Shown here piece after piece: positions 1 to 5,991 of a stretch of 14,894 nt of DNA (positions within the stretch are counted from its first letter, which is position 1; each line of letters begins with the position of its first letter). Origin of the DNA: JBKJML01 sp046596415 (GTDB lineage Bacteria; Actinomycetota; Thermoleophilia; Gaiellales; Gaiellaceae); the NCBI GenBank assembly GCA_046596415.1, contig JBKJML010000202.1, positions 1 to 14,894 on the forward strand, read 5' to 3'. The translations under genes and the position numbers were made by a program. The notes below the pieces were generated by a model, which saw nothing but the letters and a program-made list of their open reading frames with translations, was not told the DNA's origin and ran no database searches.

Positions 1-1256
1 TCCTGGAATACCACCATCGATCCGACGACCGATTCCCCCTGGATGTTGGAGATGTCGTAGCACTCGATCCGCAACGGCAGGCTCTCGAGGTTCAGCGCCT
101 CCCGCAACTCCTCGAGCGCCTCGACCCGGCGGAGCCGCGTCTGCTCGACCTGCGCCGTCTCCGATTCGAGTGCAAGGAGCGCGTTCTGGGCGGCAAGCCG
201 GGCGAGCCGGAGCTTCTCGCCGCGGGCCGGCGTGCGCACCTCGACGCGTGCGCCGCGCCGCTCCGAGAGGAACTGCGCGAGCGCCTCGGTGTCGCCTGCC
301 TCCGGTGGCATGACGATCTGTGGCGGCACGCTCGGCGCACCCCCGTAGTACTCGAGGCAGAAGGCCTCCAGGATCGTCGTCACGTCCTGCCCGGCGACGT
401 TCTCGAGGTGGAAGCCATGCCGGTCGATCAGCTTGCCGTCCCGGAGCGGGAACACCTGGACGGCCGCCCGGTCGCCGTCGATTGCGATTCCCAGCACGTC
501 GATCGTGCCGACGGCGCTGCGGTCGGCGGTCTGGCGCTCCGCCAGGTGCTCGACCGCGTGGAGGCGGTTGCGGTAGCGCGCGGCCTCCTCGAACCGCTCA
601 CCGCGCGACGCAGCCTTCATTTTCCGCTCCAGCTCCTGCCGAATCGGCCGCGTGTCGCCGGCGAGGAACTCGATCACGCCGGCGATGATCTCGCCGTACG
701 CCTCGGGTGAGATGTAGCCGACGCACGGGGCTGCGCAGCGCTCGATGTGGTAGTCGAGACACGGGATGCCCGAGTGCCGCCCCGGCTTCGGGCCTTCGCA
801 GGGACGGAAGAGAAAGACGCGGTTCAGGACGTCGAGCGTCTCGCGCACCTTCTTCGCGTTCGCGTACGGGCCGAAGTAGACGACCCCCCGCCGGTGCCGC
901 TCCCGCGTGAACATGACCCGCGGATACTCATCCTCGACGGTCACAGCGATGTAGGGGAACGACTTGTCGTCGCGGAGGCGCACGTTGAACGCGGGCCGGT
1001 GACGCTTGACGAGGTTCTGCTCGAGATGGAGCGCTTCGACCTCGGTGCCCGTGACGATCACCTCGATCCGCCGGATCCGGTCGACGAGCTGCGGGATCCC
1101 ATGACGCCCGTCGCCTCGCTGCTGGAAGTAGCTGCGCACGCGCGGGCGCAGCGACTTCGCCTTGCCGACGTAGAGCACCTCGTCCGCCTCGCCGCGGAAG
1201 AGGTACACGCCTGGCTTGACGGGCAATGTCTTGAGCTGTGCGCGCAGATCCACCAT
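1..1256 (-). CDS. uvrC: Excinuclease ABC subunit C, 3' end beyond the left edge (partial)
   Basis: UvrC makes the two incisions flanking bulky DNA lesions after UvrA/UvrB have marked them, in cytoplasmic nucleotide excision repair. About 418 N-terminal residues are visible; the family is usually about 600-650, so the C-terminal RNase H-like nuclease and HhH region are mostly cut off. Seen in order: a GIY-YIG nuclease at about residues 14-90 (PGVYLF, LYVGKAKSL, with Tyr18, Tyr29, Lys32, Arg39, Tyr43 and Glu79 at the catalytic positions); a four-cysteine group (C-x12-C-x7-C-x3-C, ending RCAAPC) matching the proposed Fe-S ligands of UvrC; a UVR motif (ERKMKAASRGERFEEAARYR) that contacts UvrB; and the first RNase H-like strand with its Asp (ECYDISNIQGESVVGS) just before the edge. 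The start is ATG at 1256 (MVDLRAQLKTLP); no strong Shine-Dalgarno precedes it. It diverges from the glycosidase gene. Identification is secure. Confidence 0.97.
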   Translation of the reverse strand, partial: MVDLRAQLKTLPVKPGVYLFRGEADEVLYVGKAKSLRPRVRSYFQQRGDGRHGIPQLVDRIRRIEVIVTGTEVEALHLEQNLVKRHRPAFNVRLRDDKSFPYIAVTVEDEYPRVMFTRERHRRGVVYFGPYANAKKVRETLDVLNRVFLFRPCEGPKPGRHSGIPCLDYHIERCAAPCVGYISPEAYGEIIAGVIEFLAGDTRPIRQELERKMKAASRGERFEEAARYRNRLHAVEHLAERQTADRSAVGTIDVLGIAIDGDRAAVQVFPLRDGKLIDRHGFHLENVAGQDVTTILEAFCLEYYGGAPSVPPQIVMPPEAGDTEALAQFLSERRGARVEVRTPARGEKLRLARLAAQNALLALESETAQVEQTRLRRVEALEELREALNLESLPLRIECYDISNIQGESVVGSMVVFQ

Positions 1257-1298
1257 TGCGCGCAAGCGTAGTCCTTGTCCGGCGCTACCCTGGAGCTC

Positions 1299-2732
1299 GT
1301 GAGGCGGGGACTCCTCTTGGCTGTGCTCGCGCTCGTGCTCGTTCCGGGCGCCCGCGCCGGCGGCCCGACGATGGTGGTCGGCGCAGCCGAGGATGTCGTG
1401 CGCTCGACCGACCTCGTGACCGCCAAGGCCAGCATGACCATGCTTCAGCTCGCCGGCTTCCGCGCAGTCCGGATCACCTCGATCTGGGCCCCGGGCGAGA
1501 CGGCGCCGACGGGCGTCGAGACGAAGGTACTCAGGAACGTCGCTGCCGCGGCGAGCCTGTCCGGCGTCCGCGTCTACGTCTCCGTCTACCACGCCGGCTC
1601 CCGCACGACCCCGCTGACCGACAAGGACCGCGCCGACTTCTCGGCCTATGCCGCGTCACTCGCGCAGGCGTTCCCGAGCTTCCGCGATTTCATCGTCGGC
1701 AACGAGCCGAACCTGAATCGCTTCTGGCTGCCCCAGTTCGCGGCCGACGGAACGGATGCCGCGGCACCCGCCTACCTGGCGCTTCTCGCCTCGAGCTACG
1801 ACGCGCTGAAGGGGGTCTCGCCGTTCGTGAAGGTTTACGGGGGCGCGCTCGCGCCGCGCGGCATCGACCGGCCAGGTACCGGCCGCGACACTCACTCGCC
1901 GACGTCGTTCATCCGTGACCTCGGGGCCGCGTATCGAGCGAGCGGACGCGCCGGGCCGGTGATGGATGCCTTCGCCTTCCATCCGTACGCCGACAACTCG
2001 AGCCAGTCGCCCGACTTCGCGCATCCGCTCTCGACGACGATTGGGGTCGCCGACTACGGCAAGCTCGTGTCGCTTCTCGCCGAGGCGTTCGACGGGACCG
2101 CGCAGCCGGGCTCAATGCTGCCGCTCCTCTACGACGAGTTCGGCGTCGAGTCGATCGTGCCCGCGGCGAAGGCGCCGCTCTACACGGGTGCCGAGCCGGT
2201 GACGACGAAGCCGGTCGAAGAGGCGACGCAGGCCGCCTACTACGCGAAGGCGCTGTCGCTCACGTTCTGCCAGCCGAACGTCGTCGGCGTGCTCTTCTTC
2301 CACTCCCAGGACGAGCCTGCACTCGCATCGTGGCAGTCGGGCGTCTACTACGCCGACGGCTCGCCGAAGACGAGCCTGCCTGCGGTGCGAGCTGCGCTCA
2401 ACGCGAGCCGCGGGGGCTCGATCGCGCGCTGCCCCGGACTGTCGCTCCCGGTGACGCCGAAGGTGACCTGGCGGCCGCGGACGCTGGGTCTCATGCTCCG
2501 CTGCAACCTCGACTGCACCTACCGGGTGCGCCTGGTCAAGCTGCCACGACGAACCACGACGGCAGCGAAGTCGGGCCGGCTCAGCGCCGGCACCGAGCTT
2601 CCACTCACGCTGGCGCGAAAGGTGGCGCCGGGCACGTACGCGCTGGCTCTGTCAGTCGTGCACCCGGTCAATCCCGGCGCTCCCGCTGCGGCCGAGTCGG
2701 CGGCGTTCAAGATCAGCGCAACGAGCCGCTGA
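1299..2732 (+). CDS. Secreted glycoside hydrolase-like (beta/alpha)8 protein, clan GH-A type
   Basis: Probable exported glycosidase acting on an unknown polysaccharide. The N-terminus (MRRGLLLAVLALVLVPGARA) is a Sec signal peptide. The body looks like a clan GH-A TIM barrel: a strand ending IVGNEPN holds the Asn-Glu acid/base pair (Glu136 from this start), a FAFHPYAD motif follows, and LLYDEFGVES offers the nucleophile Glu280. The last 90 or so residues (from about 385) resemble a small beta-sandwich rather than the barrel. I chose GTG at 1299 because it gives a clean basic-hydrophobic signal peptide and GGAG lies just upstream, although only 3 nt away. An in-frame TTG at 1275 would add eight residues (MSGATLEL). 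The specific GH family is not recognisable by eye. It diverges from uvrC with 42 bp between starts and ends 4 bp from the convergent lipoprotein gene. The fold is likely; substrate and activity are unknown. Confidence 0.8.
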   Translation: MRRGLLLAVLALVLVPGARAGGPTMVVGAAEDVVRSTDLVTAKASMTMLQLAGFRAVRITSIWAPGETAPTGVETKVLRNVAAAASLSGVRVYVSVYHAGSRTTPLTDKDRADFSAYAASLAQAFPSFRDFIVGNEPNLNRFWLPQFAADGTDAAAPAYLALLASSYDALKGVSPFVKVYGGALAPRGIDRPGTGRDTHSPTSFIRDLGAAYRASGRAGPVMDAFAFHPYADNSSQSPDFAHPLSTTIGVADYGKLVSLLAEAFDGTAQPGSMLPLLYDEFGVESIVPAAKAPLYTGAEPVTTKPVEEATQAAYYAKALSLTFCQPNVVGVLFFHSQDEPALASWQSGVYYADGSPKTSLPAVRAALNASRGGSIARCPGLSLPVTPKVTWRPRTLGLMLRCNLDCTYRVRLVKLPRRTTTAAKSGRLSAGTELPLTLARKVAPGTYALALSVVHPVNPGAPAAAESAAFKISATSR

Positions 2733-2736
2733 GTCG

Positions 2737-2976
2737 CTACGACGGGCAGCGACCCGCCTGGTACGACGCGTAGTCCACCGGTCCGATCACCCAGGCGAAG
2801 GCCCGGCCGGACTCGAAGACGTGAGCGGTGACGGTCCGGCCCTGCTCGAAGTTGCGCAAGAACGTCTGCACGAATGCACCCGGGTCGGCTTGCGGCTCGT
2901 CGCCCCCACAGCCGGCGGCGGCGACCACGAGAGCGGCTGCAACCGCGAGCGCAACAACGAGACGCACGCGTACCAT
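2737..2976 (-). CDS. Small putative lipoprotein, 79 aa
   Basis: Hypothetical exported lipoprotein of unknown function. The N-terminus MVRVRLVVALAVAAALVVAA is a basic-hydrophobic signal ending in a lipobox (Ala-Ala-Gly-Cys23), followed by GGDEPQ. The mature part is only about 57 residues (PGAFVQTFLRNFEQG, then FAWVIGPVDYASYQAGRC), with a second Cys near the C-terminus. No family is recognised; the short segment FVQTFLRNFEQG could begin a small NTF2-like or DUF4878-like fold that was then lost, but that is speculation. Its ATG is only 9 bp from the hemQ start on the opposite strand, so promoter and ribosome-binding site must lie inside hemQ or the transcript is leaderless. No Shine-Dalgarno is visible upstream. 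It ends 4 bp from the glycosidase stop. The signal peptide makes a real gene more likely than chance, but it is short. Confidence 0.6.
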   Translation of the reverse strand: MVRVRLVVALAVAAALVVAAAGCGGDEPQADPGAFVQTFLRNFEQGRTVTAHVFESGRAFAWVIGPVDYASYQAGRCPS

Positions 2977-2985
2977 GATGCGGAC

Positions 2986-3690
2986 GTGAGCGCGCAGCCC
3001 CAGACCGGCCAGTACGTCGCCTACACGTTCTTCAAGGTCGATCCCGCCTGGCGGCGGCTCCCGGCCGAGGAGCGCGCCGCTCACAAGGAGGCGTTCGCCG
3101 AAGTGGTGGAGGCGTGGACGGAGCGGCTGGACGCGGTGCGCGCCTACTCGACGGCGGGCGTCCGGCCCGATTGCGACTTCTTTCTCTGGAAGATCACCGA
3201 GCGCTACGCCGATCTCGGCGAGTTCGGCGCCGCGCTGAACGCGACCCCGCTCGCCGGCTGGCTCGAGACGCCGTACTCGTACCTCGCGACGACGAAGGCC
3301 TCGCAGTACTCCAAGGCCCGTCGCGCCCGCAAGGTCGTCCCGCGCGGCCATCCCTATCTCGTCGTCTACCCGTTCGTGAAGACGCGCCCGTGGTACGGGC
3401 TCTCGCTGGAGGATCGTCAGCGCGCGATGAACGAGCACATCGAGGTCGGCGCCGACTTTCCGACGATCCAGAACCACACGACGTACTCGTTCGGGATCGA
3501 CGACCAGGAGTTCATGACGGTCTTCGAGTGCGAGGAGCCTGCCGATTTCATGCATCTGATGTTGACGCTCCGCGAGAGCGAGGCCTCCCGTTACACCGAG
3601 CGCGACACACCGATCTTTGTCGGCACCGGCATGGAGATCCGCGCCGCCCTCGACGCGCTCGACGGCGCCACCAGCCGCGTCGAGGCCTAG
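2986..3690 (+). CDS. hemQ: Coproheme decarboxylase HemQ (chlorite dismutase family)
   Basis: HemQ (ChdC) converts coproheme III to heme b by two H2O2-dependent oxidative decarboxylations, the last step of the coproporphyrin-dependent heme pathway of Gram-positive bacteria. The 234-residue cytoplasmic protein has the expected double ferredoxin-like layout: QYVAYTFFKVDPAWR at the start, DFFLWKITE, ETPYSYLATTKASQY, then the YPFVKTRPWYGLS active-site strand (Tyr128, Lys132, Trp136) and MNEHIEVG, where His151 is the expected proximal heme ligand. The segment TTYSFGIDDQEF is typical of non-Firmicute HemQ. I chose GTG at 2986 because the upstream in-frame extension (to 2821) is antisense to the lipoprotein gene and does not read like protein. 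No Shine-Dalgarno precedes this GTG, so leaderless translation is possible. Its TAG overlaps the GTG of the next gene by one base, which indicates co-translation with the candidate selenoprotein. Confidence 0.92.
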   Translation: MSAQPQTGQYVAYTFFKVDPAWRRLPAEERAAHKEAFAEVVEAWTERLDAVRAYSTAGVRPDCDFFLWKITERYADLGEFGAALNATPLAGWLETPYSYLATTKASQYSKARRARKVVPRGHPYLVVYPFVKTRPWYGLSLEDRQRAMNEHIEVGADFPTIQNHTTYSFGIDDQEFMTVFECEEPADFMHLMLTLRESEASRYTERDTPIFVGTGMEIRAALDALDGATSRVEA

Positions 3691-4259
3691 TGGCTCTGAG
3701 CCACAAGGTGGCTTTTGGAGCGCTGCTGGCGCTCGTGCTCGCGCTGGCCGCCTGCGGTGGCTCGGCGACGAAGGACGCCGCTCCCGCGGGCGACGATCCG
3801 GTGACCGACGTTCGGAACGTGCTGGACGTGCGATCGGCATTCGAAGCCGACGCGGGCAAAGCGCGATTGCTCGTCCTGCTCGCACCCACCTGAACGACGT
3901 GCCTCGCCGGCGCCCGTTGGGTCCGGGACTCGATCCTCGCGAAGCATCGCTCCGACGAGCTCGCCGTCTACGTCGTCTGGCTGCCGATCCTCTCCACTGA
4001 CGCCCGCTCGGAGATCCACACCTCGATCCTTGACGACCCGCGCGTGAGCCAGTTCTGGGACGGCGAGCGAGTCACCGGCACTTACCTGGCCGAGCAGAAC
4101 CTCGGCGGGCTCGGCTCCTCCGGGATCGTCTGGGACGCCTACTTCCTCTTCGGGCCGCAAGCGAGCTGGGACGAGGCTCCCGCGCCGCTCCTCGCGTCGG
4201 GCGCGCCGGTCGTCTACGAAGGCGAGCCGCTCGAAAGGGCGCTCTCCACCTACGAGTAG
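3690..4259 (+). CDS. Candidate selenoprotein: thioredoxin-like lipoprotein with an in-frame TGA (Sec-x-x-Cys)
   Basis: A 189-residue protein if the in-frame TGA at 3891-3893 is read as selenocysteine. The signal peptide ends in a lipobox (Leu-Ala-Ala-Cys22), so it is likely membrane-anchored and extracytoplasmic. After a polar linker come a thioredoxin-like strand (ARLLVLLAPT), then residue 68 = TGA, Thr-Thr-Cys71, and a helix (LAGARWVRDSIL), the usual place of a CxxC redox motif. The frame then continues with beta strands and helices (LAVYVVWLPIL, VSQFWDGERV, VWDAYFLFGP) to TAG at 4257. There is no other stop and no frameshift. A SECIS-like hairpin sits at 3907-3926. The start GTG at 3690 overlaps the hemQ TAG (TAGTG) and has GAGG four bases upstream; GTG 3708 is an alternative. 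The 3' end overlaps the convergent membrane-protein gene by 10 bp. The alternative is a pseudogene by a single Cys-to-stop mutation. The thiol redox role is inferred; substrate unknown. Confidence 0.8.
3907..3926 (+). promoter_or_regulatory. Putative bacterial SECIS hairpin
   Basis: Downstream of the TGA the RNA can fold as CCGG, a bulged C, GCCC, loop GUU, GGGU, CCGG: eight pairs (one a G-U wobble) with one bulged base and a three-base loop beginning GU. The loop starts 22 nt after the UGA. Bacterial SECIS elements lie immediately 3' of the UGA inside the coding region, with a small apical loop carrying a G (often GU) that SelB binds. Spacing and loop agree with that pattern. High GC makes hairpins common, so the hairpin alone would be weak; its position is what counts. 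Confidence 0.65.
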
Positions 4260-4624
4260 GTGTGCTCCTGCCGCCAGACACGGACGCCGGCGTAGGCACA
4301 GGCAGCGAGCACGAGAAAGAAGGCGAGCGCGTCAGGCCCCGACGGGCTCAGGCCGATGAAGGCGCCGACATCGACCACGGCGAGGACGATCGCGCCGTAG
4401 AAGACGTAGCGGCTGCGGTCTGACCACGCCTCGATGTCGCTGCGGCGATCGCGCCAGACGAGGAAGAGGAAGAACGCGATCGCGAGGAAGAACACGATCC
4501 GCAGCAGTCCGCTCACCGTCGAGAGCACCGACTCGAGCGACAGGACCACGATGACAGCGGCGACGAGCGCCACGATCGCAAGGCCCCGCACGGTCGGGTT
4601 CAGATCGGCGAGGAAGCGCTTCAC
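4250..4624 (-). CDS. Small four-helix membrane protein, 124 aa
   Basis: Hypothetical integral membrane protein; no family recognised. Four hydrophobic segments are visible at about residues 13-30, 35-57, 73-91 and 97-114, joined by short loops; the central loop WRDRRSDIEAWSDRSR is strongly charged and probably cytoplasmic. The start GTG at 4624 overlaps the stop of the upstream membrane-protein gene in a GTGA junction, so the two are almost certainly co-translated and may form one complex. The 3' end runs 10 bp into the end of the convergent selenoprotein gene. No catalytic or metal-binding motif is apparent. Confidence 0.8.
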   Translation of the reverse strand: MKRFLADLNPTVRGLAIVALVAAVIVVLSLESVLSTVSGLLRIVFFLAIAFFLFLVWRDRRSDIEAWSDRSRYVFYGAIVLAVVDVGAFIGLSPSGPDALAFFLVLAACAYAGVRVWRQEHTYS

Positions 4625-4977
4625 GATCCGGTCATGAACGCTCGCACGGCGAGGGCGGCGGCGAGCGCCGAGCAGGCGGCGAACCAGCCGATCCGCCGGC
4701 GCGGCTCCTGCGGCGCATAGAACCAGGGCGTCAGCACCGCTCCGAGCGAGAGCGTCCCATAGACGTAGTGGAGCTGGTCGACTGCTCGGCGGCCGTCGGA
4801 GAGAAGCAGCAGTCCGAGGCCGACCTGGGCGACGATCAACGTTTGCGCGAGCGCGAGCAGGTGCGAGCCGATCCGCCCCACCTCGCGACGGCGCCAGTAG
4901 GCGTAGCCGCCGACGAACGCCGCGACGAGCGCGCCCGCGAGCACGGCGACGGCGAGGGCTCTGTGCGCGTCGAGCAT
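4621..4977 (-). CDS. Small four-helix membrane protein, 118 aa
   Basis: Hypothetical integral membrane protein with hydrophobic segments at about residues 8-28, 39-60, 67-88 and 95-114. Histidines sit at or near helix starts (DAHRA, GSHLLALAQ, DQLHYVYG), and the pattern of a His-containing helix with AQVGLGLLLL followed by LHYVYG faintly recalls heme-binding four-helix proteins such as CtaA or b-type cytochromes. This is only a resemblance. The start is ATG at 4977, 28 bp after the pentapeptide-repeat gene's stop; no clear Shine-Dalgarno is seen. It overlaps the next gene by 4 bp. Probably the middle gene of a three-gene unit downstream of tRNA-Leu. Confidence 0.8.
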   Translation of the reverse strand: MLDAHRALAVAVLAGALVAAFVGGYAYWRRREVGRIGSHLLALAQTLIVAQVGLGLLLLSDGRRAVDQLHYVYGTLSLGAVLTPWFYAPQEPRRRIGWFAACSALAAALAVRAFMTGS

Positions 4978-5005
4978 TCTCGCGGAGACCCTACCGGCCG
5001 ATCGG

Positions 5006-5662
5006 CTAGTCGACGATCTCGATCCCGACCGCGCCGGCGAGCAGGCCGGCGATCTGCACCACGTCGGGCCAGGGCATGCGGATGCCGCGCAGCCGGTCGG
5101 CGCCCTGAAGCCCCTCGAGCTCGCAGCCGCGAACCTCGCAGCGCTCGAACGTGGCCGCCGACACGGTCGCCCCGGTCAGGCTCGAGCGCTCGAAGAGAAC
5201 CGAGGTGAGCGTGGCGCCGTGCAGATCGGCCTCCTCGAGGCGGCAGTCGCGGAAGACGACCCGTTCGAGGCGGGCGAAGCGAAGCGACGAGAGGTCGAGC
5301 CGGCAGTCCTCGAAGACGACGTCGTGGAGGTGCGCCTCGGCAAGCTCGACGCCGGTCGCACGCAGCCCCTTCGCCTCGACCCGAGTCAGAGTGCCTCGCG
5401 AGAGGACGGCGTTCGCCCAGCTCCCGTCGGTCACGACGACATCCGCGAGCGACGCGCCCGGCGCGTGGGTGCCGGTCAGGTCGACACCGCGCAGCGTCAC
5501 TTCCTCCAGCCGTAGGTCGGGCGCGACCCGCTCGGACACGTCCTCCGGGCCGATCGCCACCCGGGCGAGCTCGAGCCCCGACAGCGGCCCGTTACCGAAC
5601 GCGGCCGCCTCGAGCGCAGCCGGCACGTCGGGCGGCTTCGGCGCCGCCGGCGCTGTCGTCAT
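5006..5662 (-). CDS. Pentapeptide-repeat protein, 218 aa
   Basis: Cytoplasmic protein built largely of pentapeptide repeats (A-D/N-L-x-x type) that should fold into a right-handed quadrilateral beta-helix. From about residue 50 to 190 the central Leu/Val/Phe recurs every five residues, for example LEEVTLRGVDLTGTHAPGAS, FEDCRLDLSSLRFARLERVV and FRDCRLEEADLHGATLTSVL. An Ala/Pro-rich N-terminal tail precedes it, and the C-terminus (GIRMPWPDVVQIAGLLAGAVGIEIVD) is a non-repeat cap. Such proteins range from gyrase-protecting DNA mimics (Qnr, MfpA) to scaffolds; nothing here identifies a partner, and no basic or acidic patch stands out. An upstream in-frame ATG at 5680 would use the last base of the adjacent tRNA, so I prefer the ATG at 5662 (MTTAPAAPK), 17 nt after the tRNA. 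Sequence upstream of 5662 has only a weak purine run (GAAGAAG). Confidence 0.88.
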   Translation of the reverse strand: MTTAPAAPKPPDVPAALEAAAFGNGPLSGLELARVAIGPEDVSERVAPDLRLEEVTLRGVDLTGTHAPGASLADVVVTDGSWANAVLSRGTLTRVEAKGLRATGVELAEAHLHDVVFEDCRLDLSSLRFARLERVVFRDCRLEEADLHGATLTSVLFERSSLTGATVSAATFERCEVRGCELEGLQGADRLRGIRMPWPDVVQIAGLLAGAVGIEIVD

Positions 5663-5679
5663 GGCGTCGAGCTTCTTCA

Positions 5680-5763
5680 TGCGGATGAGAGGACTTGAAC
5701 CTCCACGCCCCTAAGGGCACACGGACCTGAACCGTGCGCGTCTACCAATTCCGCCACATCCGC
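5680..5763 (-). tRNA. tRNA-Leu (anticodon CAG)
   Basis: Full cloverleaf on the minus strand. The acceptor arm GCGGATG pairs with CATCCGC over 7 bp, followed by discriminator A at 5680. The D region TGGCGGAATTGGTAGACGCG is typical of tRNA-Leu. The anticodon stem CACGG/CCGTG holds loop TTCAGGT, giving CAG, which reads CUG. The long type II variable arm (TGCCCTTAGGGGCG) and T arm GGAGG-TTCAAGT-CCTCT complete it. CCA is not encoded. A protein gene starts 17 nt after the 3' end with no terminator between. Confidence 0.97.
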
Positions 5764-5772
5764 GCGAGCGAC

Positions 5773-5800
5773 AGTGTAACCATCACCTCGTCGGTGTCAT
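5773..5800 (-). promoter_or_regulatory. Predicted sigma70-type promoter of tRNA-Leu
   Basis: On the minus strand ATGACA (5800-5795, 5 of 6 matches to TTGACA) is separated by 16 bp from TACACT (5778-5773, fits TAnnnT). Transcription would begin around 5766, a few bases before the tRNA 5' end at 5763. It may also drive the pentapeptide-repeat and membrane-protein genes downstream. Confidence 0.6.
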
Positions 5801-5851
5801 CCGAGCCGTGGTTAGGGTAGGGCAGGCGACCATTCGATCAGGGGGCCGGGC

Positions 5852-5977
5852 ATGGGTTCGTTCGTAGCAGTGATGGGCATTGGTTCTTTTGAAGCAGTGA
5901 TCCTCGGGGGCTTCTTTCTGTTTGCCGTCGCCTTCCTGGCCGCGATCTATTTCGGTCTGCGCGGTCGCGTGCGCTAG
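5852..5977 (+). CDS. Small single-span membrane protein, 41 aa
   Basis: Short gene of unknown function encoding a 41-residue peptide. Residues 12-35 (SFEAVILGGFFLFAVAFLAAIYFG) are hydrophobic and the tail GLRGRVR is basic, so the C-terminus is probably cytoplasmic. A good ribosome-binding site (AGGGGG, 5840-5845) lies 6 nt before ATG 5852, and TAGGGT at 5813-5818 could be a -10 element, though no convincing -35 is seen. The first half contains an internal duplication: GSFVAVMGI is followed by GSFEAVILG. The protease gene begins 14 bp after its stop on the same strand, so the peptide may be co-expressed with it. I recognise no family. Confidence 0.6.
   Translation: MGSFVAVMGIGSFEAVILGGFFLFAVAFLAAIYFGLRGRVR
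5855..5901 (+). repeat. Imperfect 27-nt tandem duplication inside the 41-aa gene
   Basis: Twenty bases at 5855-5874 recur at 5882-5901 with 17 of 20 identical (GGTTCGTTCGTAGCAGTGAT versus GGTTCTTTTGAAGCAGTGAT), offset by exactly nine codons. It yields GSF(V/E)AV twice, an in-frame duplication within the coding sequence. Confidence 0.7.
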
Positions 5978-5991
5978 CGCATGAAGCGGAA

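Noticed and set aside
2821..2985. Upstream extension of hemQ to GTG 2821
   Set aside because: The extra 55 residues are the antisense of the lipoprotein gene and do not resemble the HemQ N-terminus, which begins near QYVAYTFFK.
2737..3885. A 382-codon minus-strand frame covering hemQ
   Set aside because: Only its last 79 codons (from ATG 2976) look like a protein; the rest is the Arg-rich antisense of hemQ.
3690..3893. Reading 3690-3893 as a complete 67-aa lipoprotein and 4044-4259 as a separate 71-aa gene
   Set aside because: The two pieces are in the same frame, the codons between them (3894-4043) read as normal protein, and the TGA sits at a redox-active position. A split gene explains less than Sec read-through.
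4997..5006. GCCGATCGGC palindrome after the pentapeptide-repeat gene
   Set aside because: A 10-bp palindrome without a loop or T-tract is expected by chance at this GC content; it does not make a terminator.
5663..5680. ATG 5680 as the start of the pentapeptide-repeat gene
   Set aside because: Its A is the discriminator base of tRNA-Leu and upstream sequence is the tRNA itself, so tRNA processing would remove any leader. ATG 5662 is the more natural start.
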